Shown here piece by piece: positions 7,824 through 16,113 of a DNA stretch of 37,263 bases (positions within the stretch are counted from its first letter, which is position 1; every line of letters starts with the position of its first letter). Source of the stretch: Streptomyces adustus (GTDB taxonomy: Bacteria > Actinomycetota > Actinomycetes > Streptomycetales > Streptomycetaceae); the NCBI RefSeq assembly GCF_009377175.1, contig NZ_VJZD01000075.1, forward strand, positions 1 through 37,263, written 5' to 3'. A program made the position numbers and the translations under genes. The notes beneath the pieces were generated by a model. The model was not told where the DNA came from. It made no database searches and saw nothing but the letters and a program-made list of their open reading frames with translations.

Positions 7824-9793
7824 GGGATCCGGTGGACGGTCGACGGCTCGCGTACCCCGGCCGGGGGCGTGGCGGCGGTCGTGCGGGGCGCCGGTCGCGC
7901 GGAGCCGGGCGCGGAGTACGCCGATCCTGCCGTGGCCTCGGCGAACGCGGCCGCGCCGCCGACGAACGGCACCCGGGCCGAGGTGCGGGACAGGTCCAGG
8001 GCGAGGGTCGGGGTGGTGGCCGGCGGGTCGATGAGGTCCCGGTCCGTGCCCGCCACGATCAGTGCCAGCCGGTGGCCCGCGGGCACCACGTGGTCGGTGG
8101 CGGCCAGGTCCAGGGTGATGGTGTACGTCCGGCCCGGGGTCAGCGGGACGCCGTGCCGGGCGGAGGCGTAGTGGCCGAGGTCGGCCCAGCCCCGGCTGAG
8201 GACCGTGAAGCCGACGTCGGCGGTCTTCGCCCGGGTCTCCTTGAAGCAGGCGCTGTCGCCCGCGCTGCTCGCGCCCCAGCAGGTGCGGTCGGTGAGGGTG
8301 GTGATGCCCTCGCCGCTCGCCGCGTAGTCGCGGACGGTGTCCGGGCCGAGGTCGACCAGGACGGCCGTGAGGTGGGCCGAGGTGGTCGTCGGGGTCGCGG
8401 CGACGGTGACCTTCGAGGAGCCGGACAGCCGTAGGTCCGCGGTGAGCGGTCCGGTGACGAAGCCGGCCTTCTCGGGCGTGGCGGTGTCGATCCGCGCCGC
8501 CCAGTCGCTCTCGTCGAGCCGCGGGTCGTCGGTGAAGGTCTCGGTGCCGGCGGCGCGCTTCAGGCCGAGGGTGCCGACGCCTGCCGTGGCGCCGGTCGCC
8601 GGGCGCAGGGTGGTCGCCTCGGTGCCGCGCGGCGGCCAGACCGTGGAGGTGGCCCACTGGTCGGGGTGGCGTTCGATGTCGGCCATGGGTTCGCGGTCGA
8701 TGCCGTTGTCGTAGCCGAGGAGCTCGTGGTCGAACCAGCGGTGCAGGGTGTCGACCCAGGCGGCGCGGCGGAAGTCGAACGGGTCGACGTGGCCGGTCTG
8801 GGAGAGCCAGATCTTGCGTTCGACGCCGTTGCGGGCGAGGGCGTCCCACCACTGGCCGAAGTTCTTGGTGCGGACGTTGAGGTCCTGCATGCCGTGGACC
8901 AGGAAGACGCTCGCGCGTACCCGGCCGGCGTCCTTGACGTAGTCGCGCTCGGTCCACAGGCCGGTCCAGTCGCCGGTGCGCGGGGCCTGGTCGACGAGCT
9001 TCTGCTGGACGGCGGCGCACCTGGTGCGGGCGTCGGGGCTGTCGACGTAGTCCGAGAGCCAGTCGGGGCCCGAGTCGTAGAGCGGGGCGCCCTGGGCGAA
9101 GTAGTAGTCGTACCAGGAGGAGATGGCGCTGATCGGGACGATCGTCTTCAGTCCCTTGACGCCGGTGGCGGCGACGCCGTTGGCGATGGTGCCGTCCCAG
9201 CTCTTGCCGATCATGCCCGTTCTGCCGTTGGTCCAGCCCGCCTTCACCGTGGTCGTCCCGGTGCGGGTGGTGTACGCCCTGGCCCGTCCGTTGAGCCAGT
9301 CGATCACCGCCTTCGCGGACTGGATGTCGGAGCGGCCGCCGACGTCGACGCAGCCGTCGGAGCGGTTGGTGCCGGCGAGGTCGACGCCGACGAAGGCGTA
9401 GCCGCGGGGCACGAAGTAGTTGTCGTAGAACAGCGGCATCTGGACGACGTGGCCGGCGGCGTCGTACGTCTTCAACTGGCTCTCGTTGCCGCGGCCGCAG
9501 CAGGAGTAGTAGGGGCTGGCGTCCATGATGACGGGCACTTTGCGGCCCTCGCGGGCGGGTTCGGCGGGCCGGACGATGTCGGCGGCGACCCGGTCGGTCC
9601 TCCCGTCGCCGTCCGAGTCGAGGCCGGTGTCCACCCAGACGGCCTCGCGGATGGCGTCGGCGTACGAGTAGACGGGCCGGCTCTCCCGGACGGCGGCTCG
9701 GGCGGCCGCGGGGGTGAGGAAGGCAGCCATCAGGGCTGCGACGGCCAGGGTCGCGAGCGTTCTCCAGGTCATGAAGCGCGTGCGTTTCGGCAT
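7820..9793 (-). CDS. Secreted CocE/Xaa-Pro dipeptidyl-peptidase family hydrolase
   Basis: Protein of 657 aa with a Sec-type signal peptide (basic MPKRTRFMTWR, hydrophobic LATLAVAALMAAFL, cleavage near ARA-AV at 33). The alpha/beta-hydrolase domain has nucleophile Ser198 in GKSWDG, an acid candidate Asp304 in VHGMQDLNV and a His candidate His335 in QTGHVDPF. The C-terminal about 220 residues are the jelly-roll X-Pro dipeptidyl-peptidase C-terminal domain. The likely role is extracellular release of X-Pro dipeptides, or hydrolysis of an ester or amide. Met8 is an alternative start; neither start has a strong Shine-Dalgarno sequence. The stop codon lies inside the MITE-like repeat, so the element has probably set the present C-terminus. 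It is divergent from the M1 peptidase, another secreted hydrolase. Confidence 0.88.
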   Translation of the reverse strand: MPKRTRFMTWRTLATLAVAALMAAFLTPAAARAAVRESRPVYSYADAIREAVWVDTGLDSDGDGRTDRVAADIVRPAEPAREGRKVPVIMDASPYYSCCGRGNESQLKTYDAAGHVVQMPLFYDNYFVPRGYAFVGVDLAGTNRSDGCVDVGGRSDIQSAKAVIDWLNGRARAYTTRTGTTTVKAGWTNGRTGMIGKSWDGTIANGVAATGVKGLKTIVPISAISSWYDYYFAQGAPLYDSGPDWLSDYVDSPDARTRCAAVQQKLVDQAPRTGDWTGLWTERDYVKDAGRVRASVFLVHGMQDLNVRTKNFGQWWDALARNGVERKIWLSQTGHVDPFDFRRAAWVDTLHRWFDHELLGYDNGIDREPMADIERHPDQWATSTVWPPRGTEATTLRPATGATAGVGTLGLKRAAGTETFTDDPRLDESDWAARIDTATPEKAGFVTGPLTADLRLSGSSKVTVAATPTTTSAHLTAVLVDLGPDTVRDYAASGEGITTLTDRTCWGASSAGDSACFKETRAKTADVGFTVLSRGWADLGHYASARHGVPLTPGRTYTITLDLAATDHVVPAGHRLALIVAGTDRDLIDPPATTPTLALDLSRTSARVPFVGGAAAFAEATAGSAYSAPGSARPAPRTTAATPPAGVREPSTVHRIP

Positions 9794-9884
9794 GCGCGGA
9801 CGTTACCTCGGTCAACTCCCTTACAGAAGAGGACAGCTGAGTGGTCGTCGGGTCGCGTGCGGCCACATGTCGGCCGAATGGCGA

Positions 9885-9897
9885 TCGTGTGACACGA
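9885..9897. promoter_or_regulatory. Palindrome between two divergent secreted-hydrolase genes
   Basis: An exact 13-bp palindrome, TCGTGT-G-ACACGA, is the only obvious dyad in the 183-bp region between the CocE-like and M1 peptidase starts. It could be a shared operator; the regulator is unknown. A TAGGCT -10 candidate for the M1 gene lies downstream at 9934-9939. Confidence 0.35.
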
Positions 9898-9976
9898 GGG
9901 GCGGTGGACAGCTCTGCGGCCACCGGGACTGAATAGGCTCCGAACAGACCTCATGTCCCGACGACTTGGAGTTCTC

Positions 9977-11473
9977 GTGCACCGCAGAATCTTCGTGCCG
10001 GGCGTGCTCGCGGCGGCCTCCCTCCTGCTGGCGATCCCGGCCTCGGCCGCGGGCTACGCACCCGGCGCCCCGGGCATCGGCGATCCCTATTACCCGTACT
10101 ACGGCAACGGCGGTTACGACGTCTCCCACTACGACCTGCGGCTGACCTACCGGCCGGCGACGGACGAGCTGGAGGGCACGGCGACCATCGAGGCGCGGAC
10201 CACGCAGGATCTGTCCAGCCTCGACCTGGACTTCCTGCTGGACGTGAGCGAGGTGCGGGTCGACGGAGCCAAGGCGGCCTTCGCCGCCTCCGGGCAGCAC
10301 GAGCTGGTGATCACCCCGAAGGCCCCGCTCGCGAAGGGCACGCCGGTCACCCTGGTGATCCGCTACCGCGGGGTGCCGTCGACGAAGAGCGCCTACGGGT
10401 TCAGCACCTGGCACCGCACACCCGACGGCGCGGTCGCGGCCGACGAGCCCGAGTCCGCCTGGTGGTGGTTCCCGAGCAACGACCACCCGCTGGACAAGGC
10501 GACCTACGACGTGTCGGTGGCCGTGCCGGACGGCACTCAGGCGATCTCCAACGGCACCCTCCAGTCCACGGTGTCCAAGCTGGGCTGGACCCGCTACAAC
10601 TGGCGGTCCGCCAAACCGCAGGCGACCTATCTGACCACCCTGGCGATCGGGAAGTTCGACGTCACGACGGGCACCTCCGAGGGCGGTGTCCCGGTCGTCA
10701 ACGCCTACAGCGCGGACCTCGGCGACAACGACGGGGCGGCGCGGGCGAGCGTGGAGCGCACCGGCGAGCTCGTCGACTGGCTGAGCGGCTATTTCGGGCC
10801 GTATCCCTTCAGCTCGGCGGGCGGCTACGTACCGAACACGACCACCGGGTTCGCCCTGGAGACCCAGACCCGCGTCTACTACAGCCCCCGGCAGTTCGCG
10901 AACGGCTCCAACACCTCGGTGGTCGTGCACGAGCTGGCCCACCAGTGGTACGGCGACTCCGTGTCCCTCAAGGGCTGGAAGGACATCTGGATCAACGAGG
11001 GGTTCGCGCGCTACGCGCAGTGGCTGTGGTCCGAGCACGAGGGCGAGGGCACGACCCGGGAGCTCGCCGACTACGTGTACGCCTCGCACCCGGCCGACGA
11101 CGCGTTCTGGACCGTGAAGCCCGGTGACCCGGGCCCGGACGACCAGTTCGACCTCGCCGTCTACGACCGGGGAGCCCTGGCGATCCAGGCGCTGCGCGAC
11201 GAGATCGGCGACGACGCGTTCTTCGCGGTGCTGAAGGGCTGGCCGCGGGAGCACGCGTACGGCAACGCGTCCGTCGACGACTTCCGGGCGTACGCCGAGC
11301 GGGTGTCCGGGAAGTCGCTCACGGCCCTGTTCGACACCTGGCTGTTCCAGCCGTCGAAGCCGGCCGCGGCGACGGCCGCCCCGGCGGCCTCCCTCGCGCG
11401 GACCGCCCGGCCGCCCGCGCAGCCCGCGTCCTGGAAGAGCATCGAGGCCACGAACGACGTGCACGGACACTGA
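9977..11473 (+). CDS. Secreted M1 family zinc metallopeptidase
   Basis: Protein of 498 aa. The zinc site is HELAHQWYG (His318, Glu319, His322) with Glu341 in INEGFARY, exactly HExxH-x18-E. The exopeptidase substrate motif GAMEN is replaced by TTGFALETQ at the equivalent place. A signal peptide is clear (HRRIFVPGVLAAASLLLAIP then ASAAG). At about 500 aa it is much shorter than PepN (about 850): it keeps the N-terminal saddle and the catalytic domain and lacks the long helical C-terminal domain. I start it at the GTG at 9977, because TTGGAG lies five bases upstream and the basic n-region begins there; the ATG at 9953 is in frame but less likely. Its role is probably extracellular peptide trimming, together with the divergent CocE-like enzyme. 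Confidence 0.9.
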   Translation: MHRRIFVPGVLAAASLLLAIPASAAGYAPGAPGIGDPYYPYYGNGGYDVSHYDLRLTYRPATDELEGTATIEARTTQDLSSLDLDFLLDVSEVRVDGAKAAFAASGQHELVITPKAPLAKGTPVTLVIRYRGVPSTKSAYGFSTWHRTPDGAVAADEPESAWWWFPSNDHPLDKATYDVSVAVPDGTQAISNGTLQSTVSKLGWTRYNWRSAKPQATYLTTLAIGKFDVTTGTSEGGVPVVNAYSADLGDNDGAARASVERTGELVDWLSGYFGPYPFSSAGGYVPNTTTGFALETQTRVYYSPRQFANGSNTSVVVHELAHQWYGDSVSLKGWKDIWINEGFARYAQWLWSEHEGEGTTRELADYVYASHPADDAFWTVKPGDPGPDDQFDLAVYDRGALAIQALRDEIGDDAFFAVLKGWPREHAYGNASVDDFRAYAERVSGKSLTALFDTWLFQPSKPAAATAAPAASLARTARPPAQPASWKSIEATNDVHGH

Positions 11474-11488
11474 CCGCCCGCGGCGGCG

Positions 11489-11525
11489 CCGGACGGCCCG
11501 GAGCGAGCACCCCCGGGCGGTCCGG
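11489..11525. terminator. Likely bidirectional terminator
   Basis: A 13-bp stem with one mismatch (11489-11501 with 11513-11525) lies between the convergent M1 peptidase and PfkB-like genes. Confidence 0.6.
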
Positions 11526-11579
11526 CCCCTCCGCCCTGAGCCGACGGTCGGTCCGCCGACCTGAGCCGCTGTCCGCGGC

Positions 11580-12503
11580 CTACCGTGCGGTGGTGCCCGC
11601 CTCCGCCGCGGCGACCCGGGCGAGGAGCTCGTCCCGGCCGATCGCGTCGGCCACGGTGGCCGGCACGGTGCAGGCGTGGGCGCCGGCCACCGCGCCGTAC
11701 CGGGCGCAGCGCTGCGGTGCCTCGCGGGTCAGCCAGCCGAAGAGGAACGCGGCGGCGAAGGCGTCGCCCGCGCCGTTGGAGTCCACCACCGGCGACGGGG
11801 GCGTGAGCGCCGGTACGCGGGTCAGCTCGTCGTCGGCGAGCAGATAGGCGCCCTCCGCTCCGGCCATGGCCACGACCACCTCGGCCCGGCCCCGGTCGAC
11901 GATGCGGCGCATGGTCCGCTCGGGGTCGGACAGCGCGGTGGTGGACAGGAAGACGACGTCCGCGGCATACGCGAACGACTCGTGGTACGGGTTCACCCCG
12001 TCCCAGTTGTGCAGGTCGGTGGAGATGCTCACACCGGCCTCGCGCAGCACGGGAAGCGCGTGGGCGCACGGCTGGGTGATGGACACGTGCGCGTGCCGGC
12101 TCGCCTCGGCCAGGGCCCGGACCGTGGCCTCGGGGAGGCGGTCGTCGGGGTGGCCGCGGCTGCTGTCGTACAGGGAGAGGCGGCGGCCGTCCGGGCTCAC
12201 CAGGTTCACGGCCCGCTTGGTGCCCGCGGGCTGCGGGATCGCGGTGAGGGGGATGTCCTTCTCCCGGTGCAGGGCGCGCACGAGTTCGCCCTCGGGGTCG
12301 TCACCGAGCAGGTCCAGGTGGTGGGTGCGCAGACCGAGCGCGCTCAGGCCGAGGGCGACGAAGTCTCCGGTCTGTCCGGCGCGGGCCCGGATCCCGCTGT
12401 CGATCATGTAGCTGTCGGCGTACGGGAGCGGCAGCTCCGGCACGTACACGATCGTGTCCACGCCCGCTCCGCCCAGTACCAGGACGTCGATGTCACGGCT
12501 CAA
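11580..12503 (-). CDS. PfkB-family sugar/nucleoside kinase coupled to the macrodomain gene
   Basis: Protein of 307 aa. The N-terminal glycine motif VLVLGGAGVDT and the C-terminal PfkB signature DSNGAGDAF (241-249), with catalytic Asp247 and its anion hole, identify a ribokinase-like fold. It transfers phosphate from ATP to a sugar or nucleoside hydroxyl; the substrate is not evident. The start is TTG at 12503. The macrodomain stop overlaps it in the four bases TTGA, and GGGGAG sits eight bases upstream inside the macrodomain gene, so translation is coupled. Because macrodomains act on ADP-ribose, a kinase for ribose or an ADP-ribose-derived product is an attractive inference, but the sequence does not prove it. 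Confidence 0.85.
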   Translation of the reverse strand: MSRDIDVLVLGGAGVDTIVYVPELPLPYADSYMIDSGIRARAGQTGDFVALGLSALGLRTHHLDLLGDDPEGELVRALHREKDIPLTAIPQPAGTKRAVNLVSPDGRRLSLYDSSRGHPDDRLPEATVRALAEASRHAHVSITQPCAHALPVLREAGVSISTDLHNWDGVNPYHESFAYAADVVFLSTTALSDPERTMRRIVDRGRAEVVVAMAGAEGAYLLADDELTRVPALTPPSPVVDSNGAGDAFAAAFLFGWLTREAPQRCARYGAVAGAHACTVPATVADAIGRDELLARVAAAEAGTTAR

Positions 12504-12988
12504 CTCGGTATCTCCCCATGGTCGTACACCGTCACCCGGATGCCCCGGCGCACCAGCCGCTCCTCGACGAGCGGCTCGACGCGGGACCACTTGCCACCGG
12601 CCAGCCCGCAGCCTATCCGGGGCATGTGGACCGACGCGTCCAGTTCGATCACCCGGTCGCCCAGCCGGCCAAGGGCCGTGTCGATGGCCTCGTAGCGCAC
12701 GGGGACGCCCTTGCTGCCGGTTCTGATGCCGTGCTGGCCGATCATGTTGGCCACCCACACATACGGCTCGACCCGGACGAGTTGGAGCGCGCCCAGGCCG
12801 AAGTCGTTCGACGCGCGGGCTCGGTGCCAGGCGCGGTACGCCGCCTCCGGCTCGGGCCAACGGCGCGACACGGCGAGGACGAAGCCCTTGCCCCAGCCGC
12901 CCATGTCGTTGCAGACATGGGCGATCACCTTGACACCCCGCGCCGCCGGAACGGTCGCGTCTCCCCGGACGTACGTGATCTCCGACAT
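12500..12988 (-). CDS. Macrodomain protein (SCO6735-type ADP-ribosyl hydrolase)
   Basis: Protein of 162 aa, a single macrodomain. ADP-ribose-binding segments are visible: RGDAT (8-12), VIAHVCNDMGGWGKGFVLAV (21-40), and the C-terminal loop MPRIGCGLAGGKW (122-134). This matches what I recall of Streptomyces SCO6735, reported to remove ADP-ribose from protein, to be DNA-damage-induced, and to raise antibiotic output when deleted. The identity is recalled, not searched. The ATG at 12988 has no Shine-Dalgarno sequence; it lies six bases after the -10 of a PafBC-type promoter, so the mRNA is predicted leaderless. It forms a two-gene operon with the PfkB kinase. Confidence 0.85.
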   Translation of the reverse strand: MSEITYVRGDATVPAARGVKVIAHVCNDMGGWGKGFVLAVSRRWPEPEAAYRAWHRARASNDFGLGALQLVRVEPYVWVANMIGQHGIRTGSKGVPVRYEAIDTALGRLGDRVIELDASVHMPRIGCGLAGGKWSRVEPLVEERLVRRGIRVTVYDHGEIPS

Positions 12989-12994
12989 GCCGCC

Positions 12995-13017
12995 ACCGTA
13001 GGCGACGGCACTGACAA
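12995..13017 (-). promoter_or_regulatory. PafBC (RecA-independent DNA damage) promoter of the macrodomain operon
   Basis: On the minus strand the sequence reads TTGTCAGTG, eight bases, then TACGGT, then GGCGGC and ATG. This is an exact fit to the actinobacterial PafBC / RecA-NDp motif TGTCRGTG-N8-TANNNT. The -10 hexamer ends six bases before the start codon. The predicted consequence is induction by DNA damage through the WYL-domain activator PafBC rather than LexA. Confidence 0.8.
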
Positions 13018-13033
13018 CGCCGTCGCAGCAGGA

Positions 13034-13063
13034 CTGTCACAGCGGGAGTGGGACAGCGATACT
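13034..13063 (+). promoter_or_regulatory. MerR-type operator/promoter in front of the MerR gene
   Basis: CTGTC (13034-13038) and GACAG (13052-13056) form an inverted repeat with a 13-bp spacer. It lies between a weak -35 (CTGTCA) and a good -10 (GATACT, 13058-13063). The -35/-10 spacer is 18 bp, longer than normal and typical of MerR-controlled promoters. The -10 ends seven bases before the ATG, again suggesting a leaderless mRNA. Autoregulation is likely. Confidence 0.55.
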
Positions 13064-13070
13064 GCTACGC

Positions 13071-13814
13071 ATGACGACCGACGCCGGGGAGCAGGAGCCG
13101 ACCCTCACCATCGACGAGTTGGCCGCCCGCACGGGGGTCACCGTGCGCACGGTGCGTTTCTACGGCACCAAGGGTCTGCTGCCGCCGCCGGAGATCGGCC
13201 CGCGCCGGGTGGGGCACTACGGCCGGGAGCACCTGGCGCGGCTGGCGCTGATCGAGGAGTTGCAGCACCAGGGCATGACGCTGGCGGCGATCGAGCGCTA
13301 TCTGAGCCGGCTGCCCGCGGACCTGAGCGCGCAGGACCTCGCGCTGCACCGCGCGGTGGTCGCCTCCTGGGCGCCGGACGCGGTGGAGTCGGTGTCCCGT
13401 GCGGAGCTGGGGCGCCGGGCGGGGCGGCCGCTGGCCGAGGAGGACGTGGACCGGCTGGTGGCGATGGACGTCGTCGAGCGGACCGAGGACGGCTACCGCG
13501 TCGACCTCGGGCTGTTGCGGCTCGGGGTGGAGCTGTTGGACGTACCGCTGGCCGAGGAGTCGGTCCTCGCGGCCAGGGAGGTGCTTCTGGAGCACTCGCG
13601 GGCGGCGGCGCACGAGCTGTCCCGGCTGTTCCGCGGCGAGGTCGGACAGCGTGACGCCCGCGCGGTGAAGGCGCTGTCCGCGCACATGCAGCCGCTGATC
13701 GTGCAGGCACTGCTGACCACGTTCCAGCGGTCGCTCAGGGAGGAGCTGCGCGAGTGGCTCCCGGACACGTCCGCGACGGGCACCCTCCCGGACCCGTCCG
13801 CGACCGGCACCTGA
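13071..13814 (+). CDS. MerR family transcriptional regulator
   Basis: Protein of 247 aa. The winged helix-turn-helix is at about 12-80: LTIDELAARTGVTVRTVRFY, then GHYGREHLARLALIEELQ, with the MerR dimerisation helix after it. The C-terminal about 150 residues are an all-helical effector domain without the metal-binding Cys pair, so a small-molecule or drug ligand is more likely than a metal. The last 17 residues are an imperfect duplication (PDTSATGT, PDPSATGT), also visible as a 24-bp direct repeat in DNA. It is divergent from the macrodomain operon and converges on the beta-oxidation operon; either could be a target. Confidence 0.87.
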   Translation: MTTDAGEQEPTLTIDELAARTGVTVRTVRFYGTKGLLPPPEIGPRRVGHYGREHLARLALIEELQHQGMTLAAIERYLSRLPADLSAQDLALHRAVVASWAPDAVESVSRAELGRRAGRPLAEEDVDRLVAMDVVERTEDGYRVDLGLLRLGVELLDVPLAEESVLAAREVLLEHSRAAAHELSRLFRGEVGQRDARAVKALSAHMQPLIVQALLTTFQRSLREELREWLPDTSATGTLPDPSATGT

Positions 13815-13828
13815 GCGCCTGCGGGCGC

Positions 13829-13860
13829 GGTGCCGTCGTGGTCCTCGCCACGACGGCACC
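13829..13860. terminator. Bidirectional terminator between merR-type and fadB-like genes
   Basis: A perfect 13-bp stem, GGTGCCGTCGTGG (13829-13841) with its complement at 13848-13860 and a six-base loop, lies between convergent stops. Confidence 0.85.
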
Positions 13861-13895
13861 TGGCCGGACCGGAGCCCGCTTCGCCGGTCGCCGGG

Positions 13896-16073
13896 TCAGC
13901 GTGCGTCGGTGAAGGTTCCGCCCTGCTCCGCCTTCTCCACCAGCAGCGCGGGCGGGGTGAACCGGTCGCCGTAGCGGTCGGCGAGCTGCCGCGCGCGGGC
14001 CACGAAGCCGGGCAGGCCGCCCTCGTAGCCGTTGATGTACTGGAGGACTCCGCCGGTCCAGCCGGGGAAGCCGATGCCGAACAGGGAGCCGATGTTGGCG
14101 TCGGCGACGGAGGTCAGCACGCCCTCTTCGAGCAGCTTGACGGTGTCGAGCGCCTCGGCGAAGAGCATGCGTTCCTGCATGTCCTCGAACGGGATCCGGT
14201 GGCCGGACTTGGTGAAGTGCTCCCGCAGCCCCGGCCACAGGCCGGTGCGCGCGCCGTCCTCGCCGTACTCGTAGAAGCCGGCGCCGCCGCTGCGGCCGGG
14301 GCGGCCGAACTCGTCGACCATGCGGTCGATGACCGCCTCGGCGGGGTGCGCGGGCCAGGTGCCGCCCGCCTCCTCGACGGCCCGCCTGGACTCGTTGCGG
14401 ATCTTGCGGGGCAGGGTGAGGGTCAGCTCGTCCATCAGGGACAGCACCTTGGCCGGGTAGCCCGCCTGGGCGGCCGCCTGCTCGATGGACGCGGGCTCGA
14501 TGCCCTCGCCGACCATCGCCACGCCCTCGTTGATGAAGTGCCCGATCACCCGCGAGGTGAAGAAGCCGCGCGAGTCGTTGACGACGATCGGCGTCTTCCT
14601 GATCTGCCGGACCAGGTCGAAGGCGCGGGCGAGTGCCTCGTCGCCACTGCGCTCGCCCTTGATGATCTCGACGAGCGGCATCTTGTCGACGGGCGAGAAG
14701 AAGTGCAGCCCGATGAAGTCGCTCTGACGTTCCACGCCTTCGGCGAGCGCGGTGATGGGGAGGGTGGAGGTGTTGGAGCACAGCAGCGCGTCGGGTTCGA
14801 CGATGTGCTGGATCTCCTGGAACACCTTGTGCTTGAGCGAGGTGTCCTCGAAGACGGCCTCGATCACCGCGTCGCAGCCCGCGAGGTCCTGCGGGTCGGC
14901 GGTCGGGGTGATGCGGGCGAGGAGGGCGTCGGCCTTCTCCTGGCTCGTACGGCCCCGGGACACCGCCTTGGCGCACAGCTTCTCGGAGTAGCCCTTGCCC
15001 TTGACGGCCGCCTCCAGGGAGACGTCCTTGAGGACGACCTCGATGCCGGCGAGGGCGCACGAGTAGGCGATGCCCGCGCCCATCATCCCGGCGCCGAGCA
15101 CGGCCACCTTGCGGACCTGGCGCGGCTCGACGCCGGTGGGCCGGTTGGCGCCGGAGTTGACGGCCTGGAGGTCGAAGAAGAACGCCTGGATCATGTTCTT
15201 GGAGGTCTGGCCGGCCGCCAGTTCCACGAAGTAGCGCGCCTCGATCAGCTGGGCGGTCTCGAAGTCGACCTGGGCGCCCTCGACGGCGGCCGCGAGGATG
15301 TTGCGCGGGGCCGGGTAGGGGGCGCCGTTGGTCTGCTTGCGCAGGTTGGCCGGGAACGCGGGCAGGTTGGCCGCGAACTTCGGGTTGGCCGGGGTGCCGC
15401 CCGGGATGCGGTAGCCGGGCCGGTCCCAGGGCTGCTGCGACTCGGGGTTGGCGTCGATGAAGGCGCGGGCCCTGGCGAGCAGGTCCTCGGGGCTGTCGGC
15501 CACCTCGTGCACGAGGCCGTTGTCGAGGGCGCGCCGCGGGCTGTACTGGGTGCCCTGGAGCAGCACCTTCAGCAGGGCGTCGGCGATGCCGAGCAGCCGG
15601 ACGGTGCGGACGACGCCGCCGCCTCCGGGGAGCAGGCCGAGGGTGACCTCGGGGCAGCCGATCTTGGAGCCGGGGGCGTCGAGCGCGACGCGGTGGTGGC
15701 AGGCGAGGGCGAGCTCGTAGCCGCCGCCCAGGGCCGCGCCGTTGATCGCGGCGACGACCGGCTTGCCGAGGGTCTCGATGCGGCGCAGGTTGCGCTTGAT
15801 CTCCAGGCCGCCGTCCAGGAGTTCCTGGGCGGTCTCGGGCGTGACCCGGATCAGGTCGCGCAGGTCGCCGCCGGCGAAGAAGGTCTTCTTGGCGGAGGTG
15901 AAGATGACGCCGCGGATCGCGTCCTTCTCGGCCTCCAGGCGGTCGGCGATCGCGGCGAGCGAGTCGCGGAACGCCTGGTTCATGGTGTTGGCGGACTGGT
16001 TGGGGTCGTCGAGGACGAGGGTGACGACACCGGTGTCGTCCTGTTCCCAGCGGATGGTGGTGCTCTCGGTCAT
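13896..16073 (-). CDS. Fatty-acid oxidation complex alpha subunit (enoyl-CoA hydratase / 3-hydroxyacyl-CoA dehydrogenase)
   Basis: Protein of 725 aa. The N-terminal crotonase domain (about 8-200) has the oxyanion-hole segments TSAKKTFFAGGDL and AALGGGYELALA, with the two catalytic glutamates Glu120 and Glu142. An NAD-binding 3-hydroxyacyl-CoA dehydrogenase domain starts at VAVLGAGMMGAGIA (about 323-336), and the catalytic His region is GLHFFSPVDKMPLVEI. It catalyses steps two and three of beta-oxidation in the cytoplasm. The partner thiolase is immediately upstream in the same operon (40-bp gap), as in fadAB pairs. GGAG precedes the ATG at 16073 by nine bases. Confidence 0.94.
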   Translation of the reverse strand: MTESTTIRWEQDDTGVVTLVLDDPNQSANTMNQAFRDSLAAIADRLEAEKDAIRGVIFTSAKKTFFAGGDLRDLIRVTPETAQELLDGGLEIKRNLRRIETLGKPVVAAINGAALGGGYELALACHHRVALDAPGSKIGCPEVTLGLLPGGGGVVRTVRLLGIADALLKVLLQGTQYSPRRALDNGLVHEVADSPEDLLARARAFIDANPESQQPWDRPGYRIPGGTPANPKFAANLPAFPANLRKQTNGAPYPAPRNILAAAVEGAQVDFETAQLIEARYFVELAAGQTSKNMIQAFFFDLQAVNSGANRPTGVEPRQVRKVAVLGAGMMGAGIAYSCALAGIEVVLKDVSLEAAVKGKGYSEKLCAKAVSRGRTSQEKADALLARITPTADPQDLAGCDAVIEAVFEDTSLKHKVFQEIQHIVEPDALLCSNTSTLPITALAEGVERQSDFIGLHFFSPVDKMPLVEIIKGERSGDEALARAFDLVRQIRKTPIVVNDSRGFFTSRVIGHFINEGVAMVGEGIEPASIEQAAAQAGYPAKVLSLMDELTLTLPRKIRNESRRAVEEAGGTWPAHPAEAVIDRMVDEFGRPGRSGGAGFYEYGEDGARTGLWPGLREHFTKSGHRIPFEDMQERMLFAEALDTVKLLEEGVLTSVADANIGSLFGIGFPGWTGGVLQYINGYEGGLPGFVARARQLADRYGDRFTPPALLVEKAEQGGTFTDAR

Positions 16074-16113
16074 GACTGGTGTCTCCGTAGAAGTCTGAGG
16101 GTCCGCCGGGTGG

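Noticed and set aside
10511..10535. TGTCGGTG inside the M1 peptidase gene
   Set aside because: It is within coding sequence and no -10 follows.
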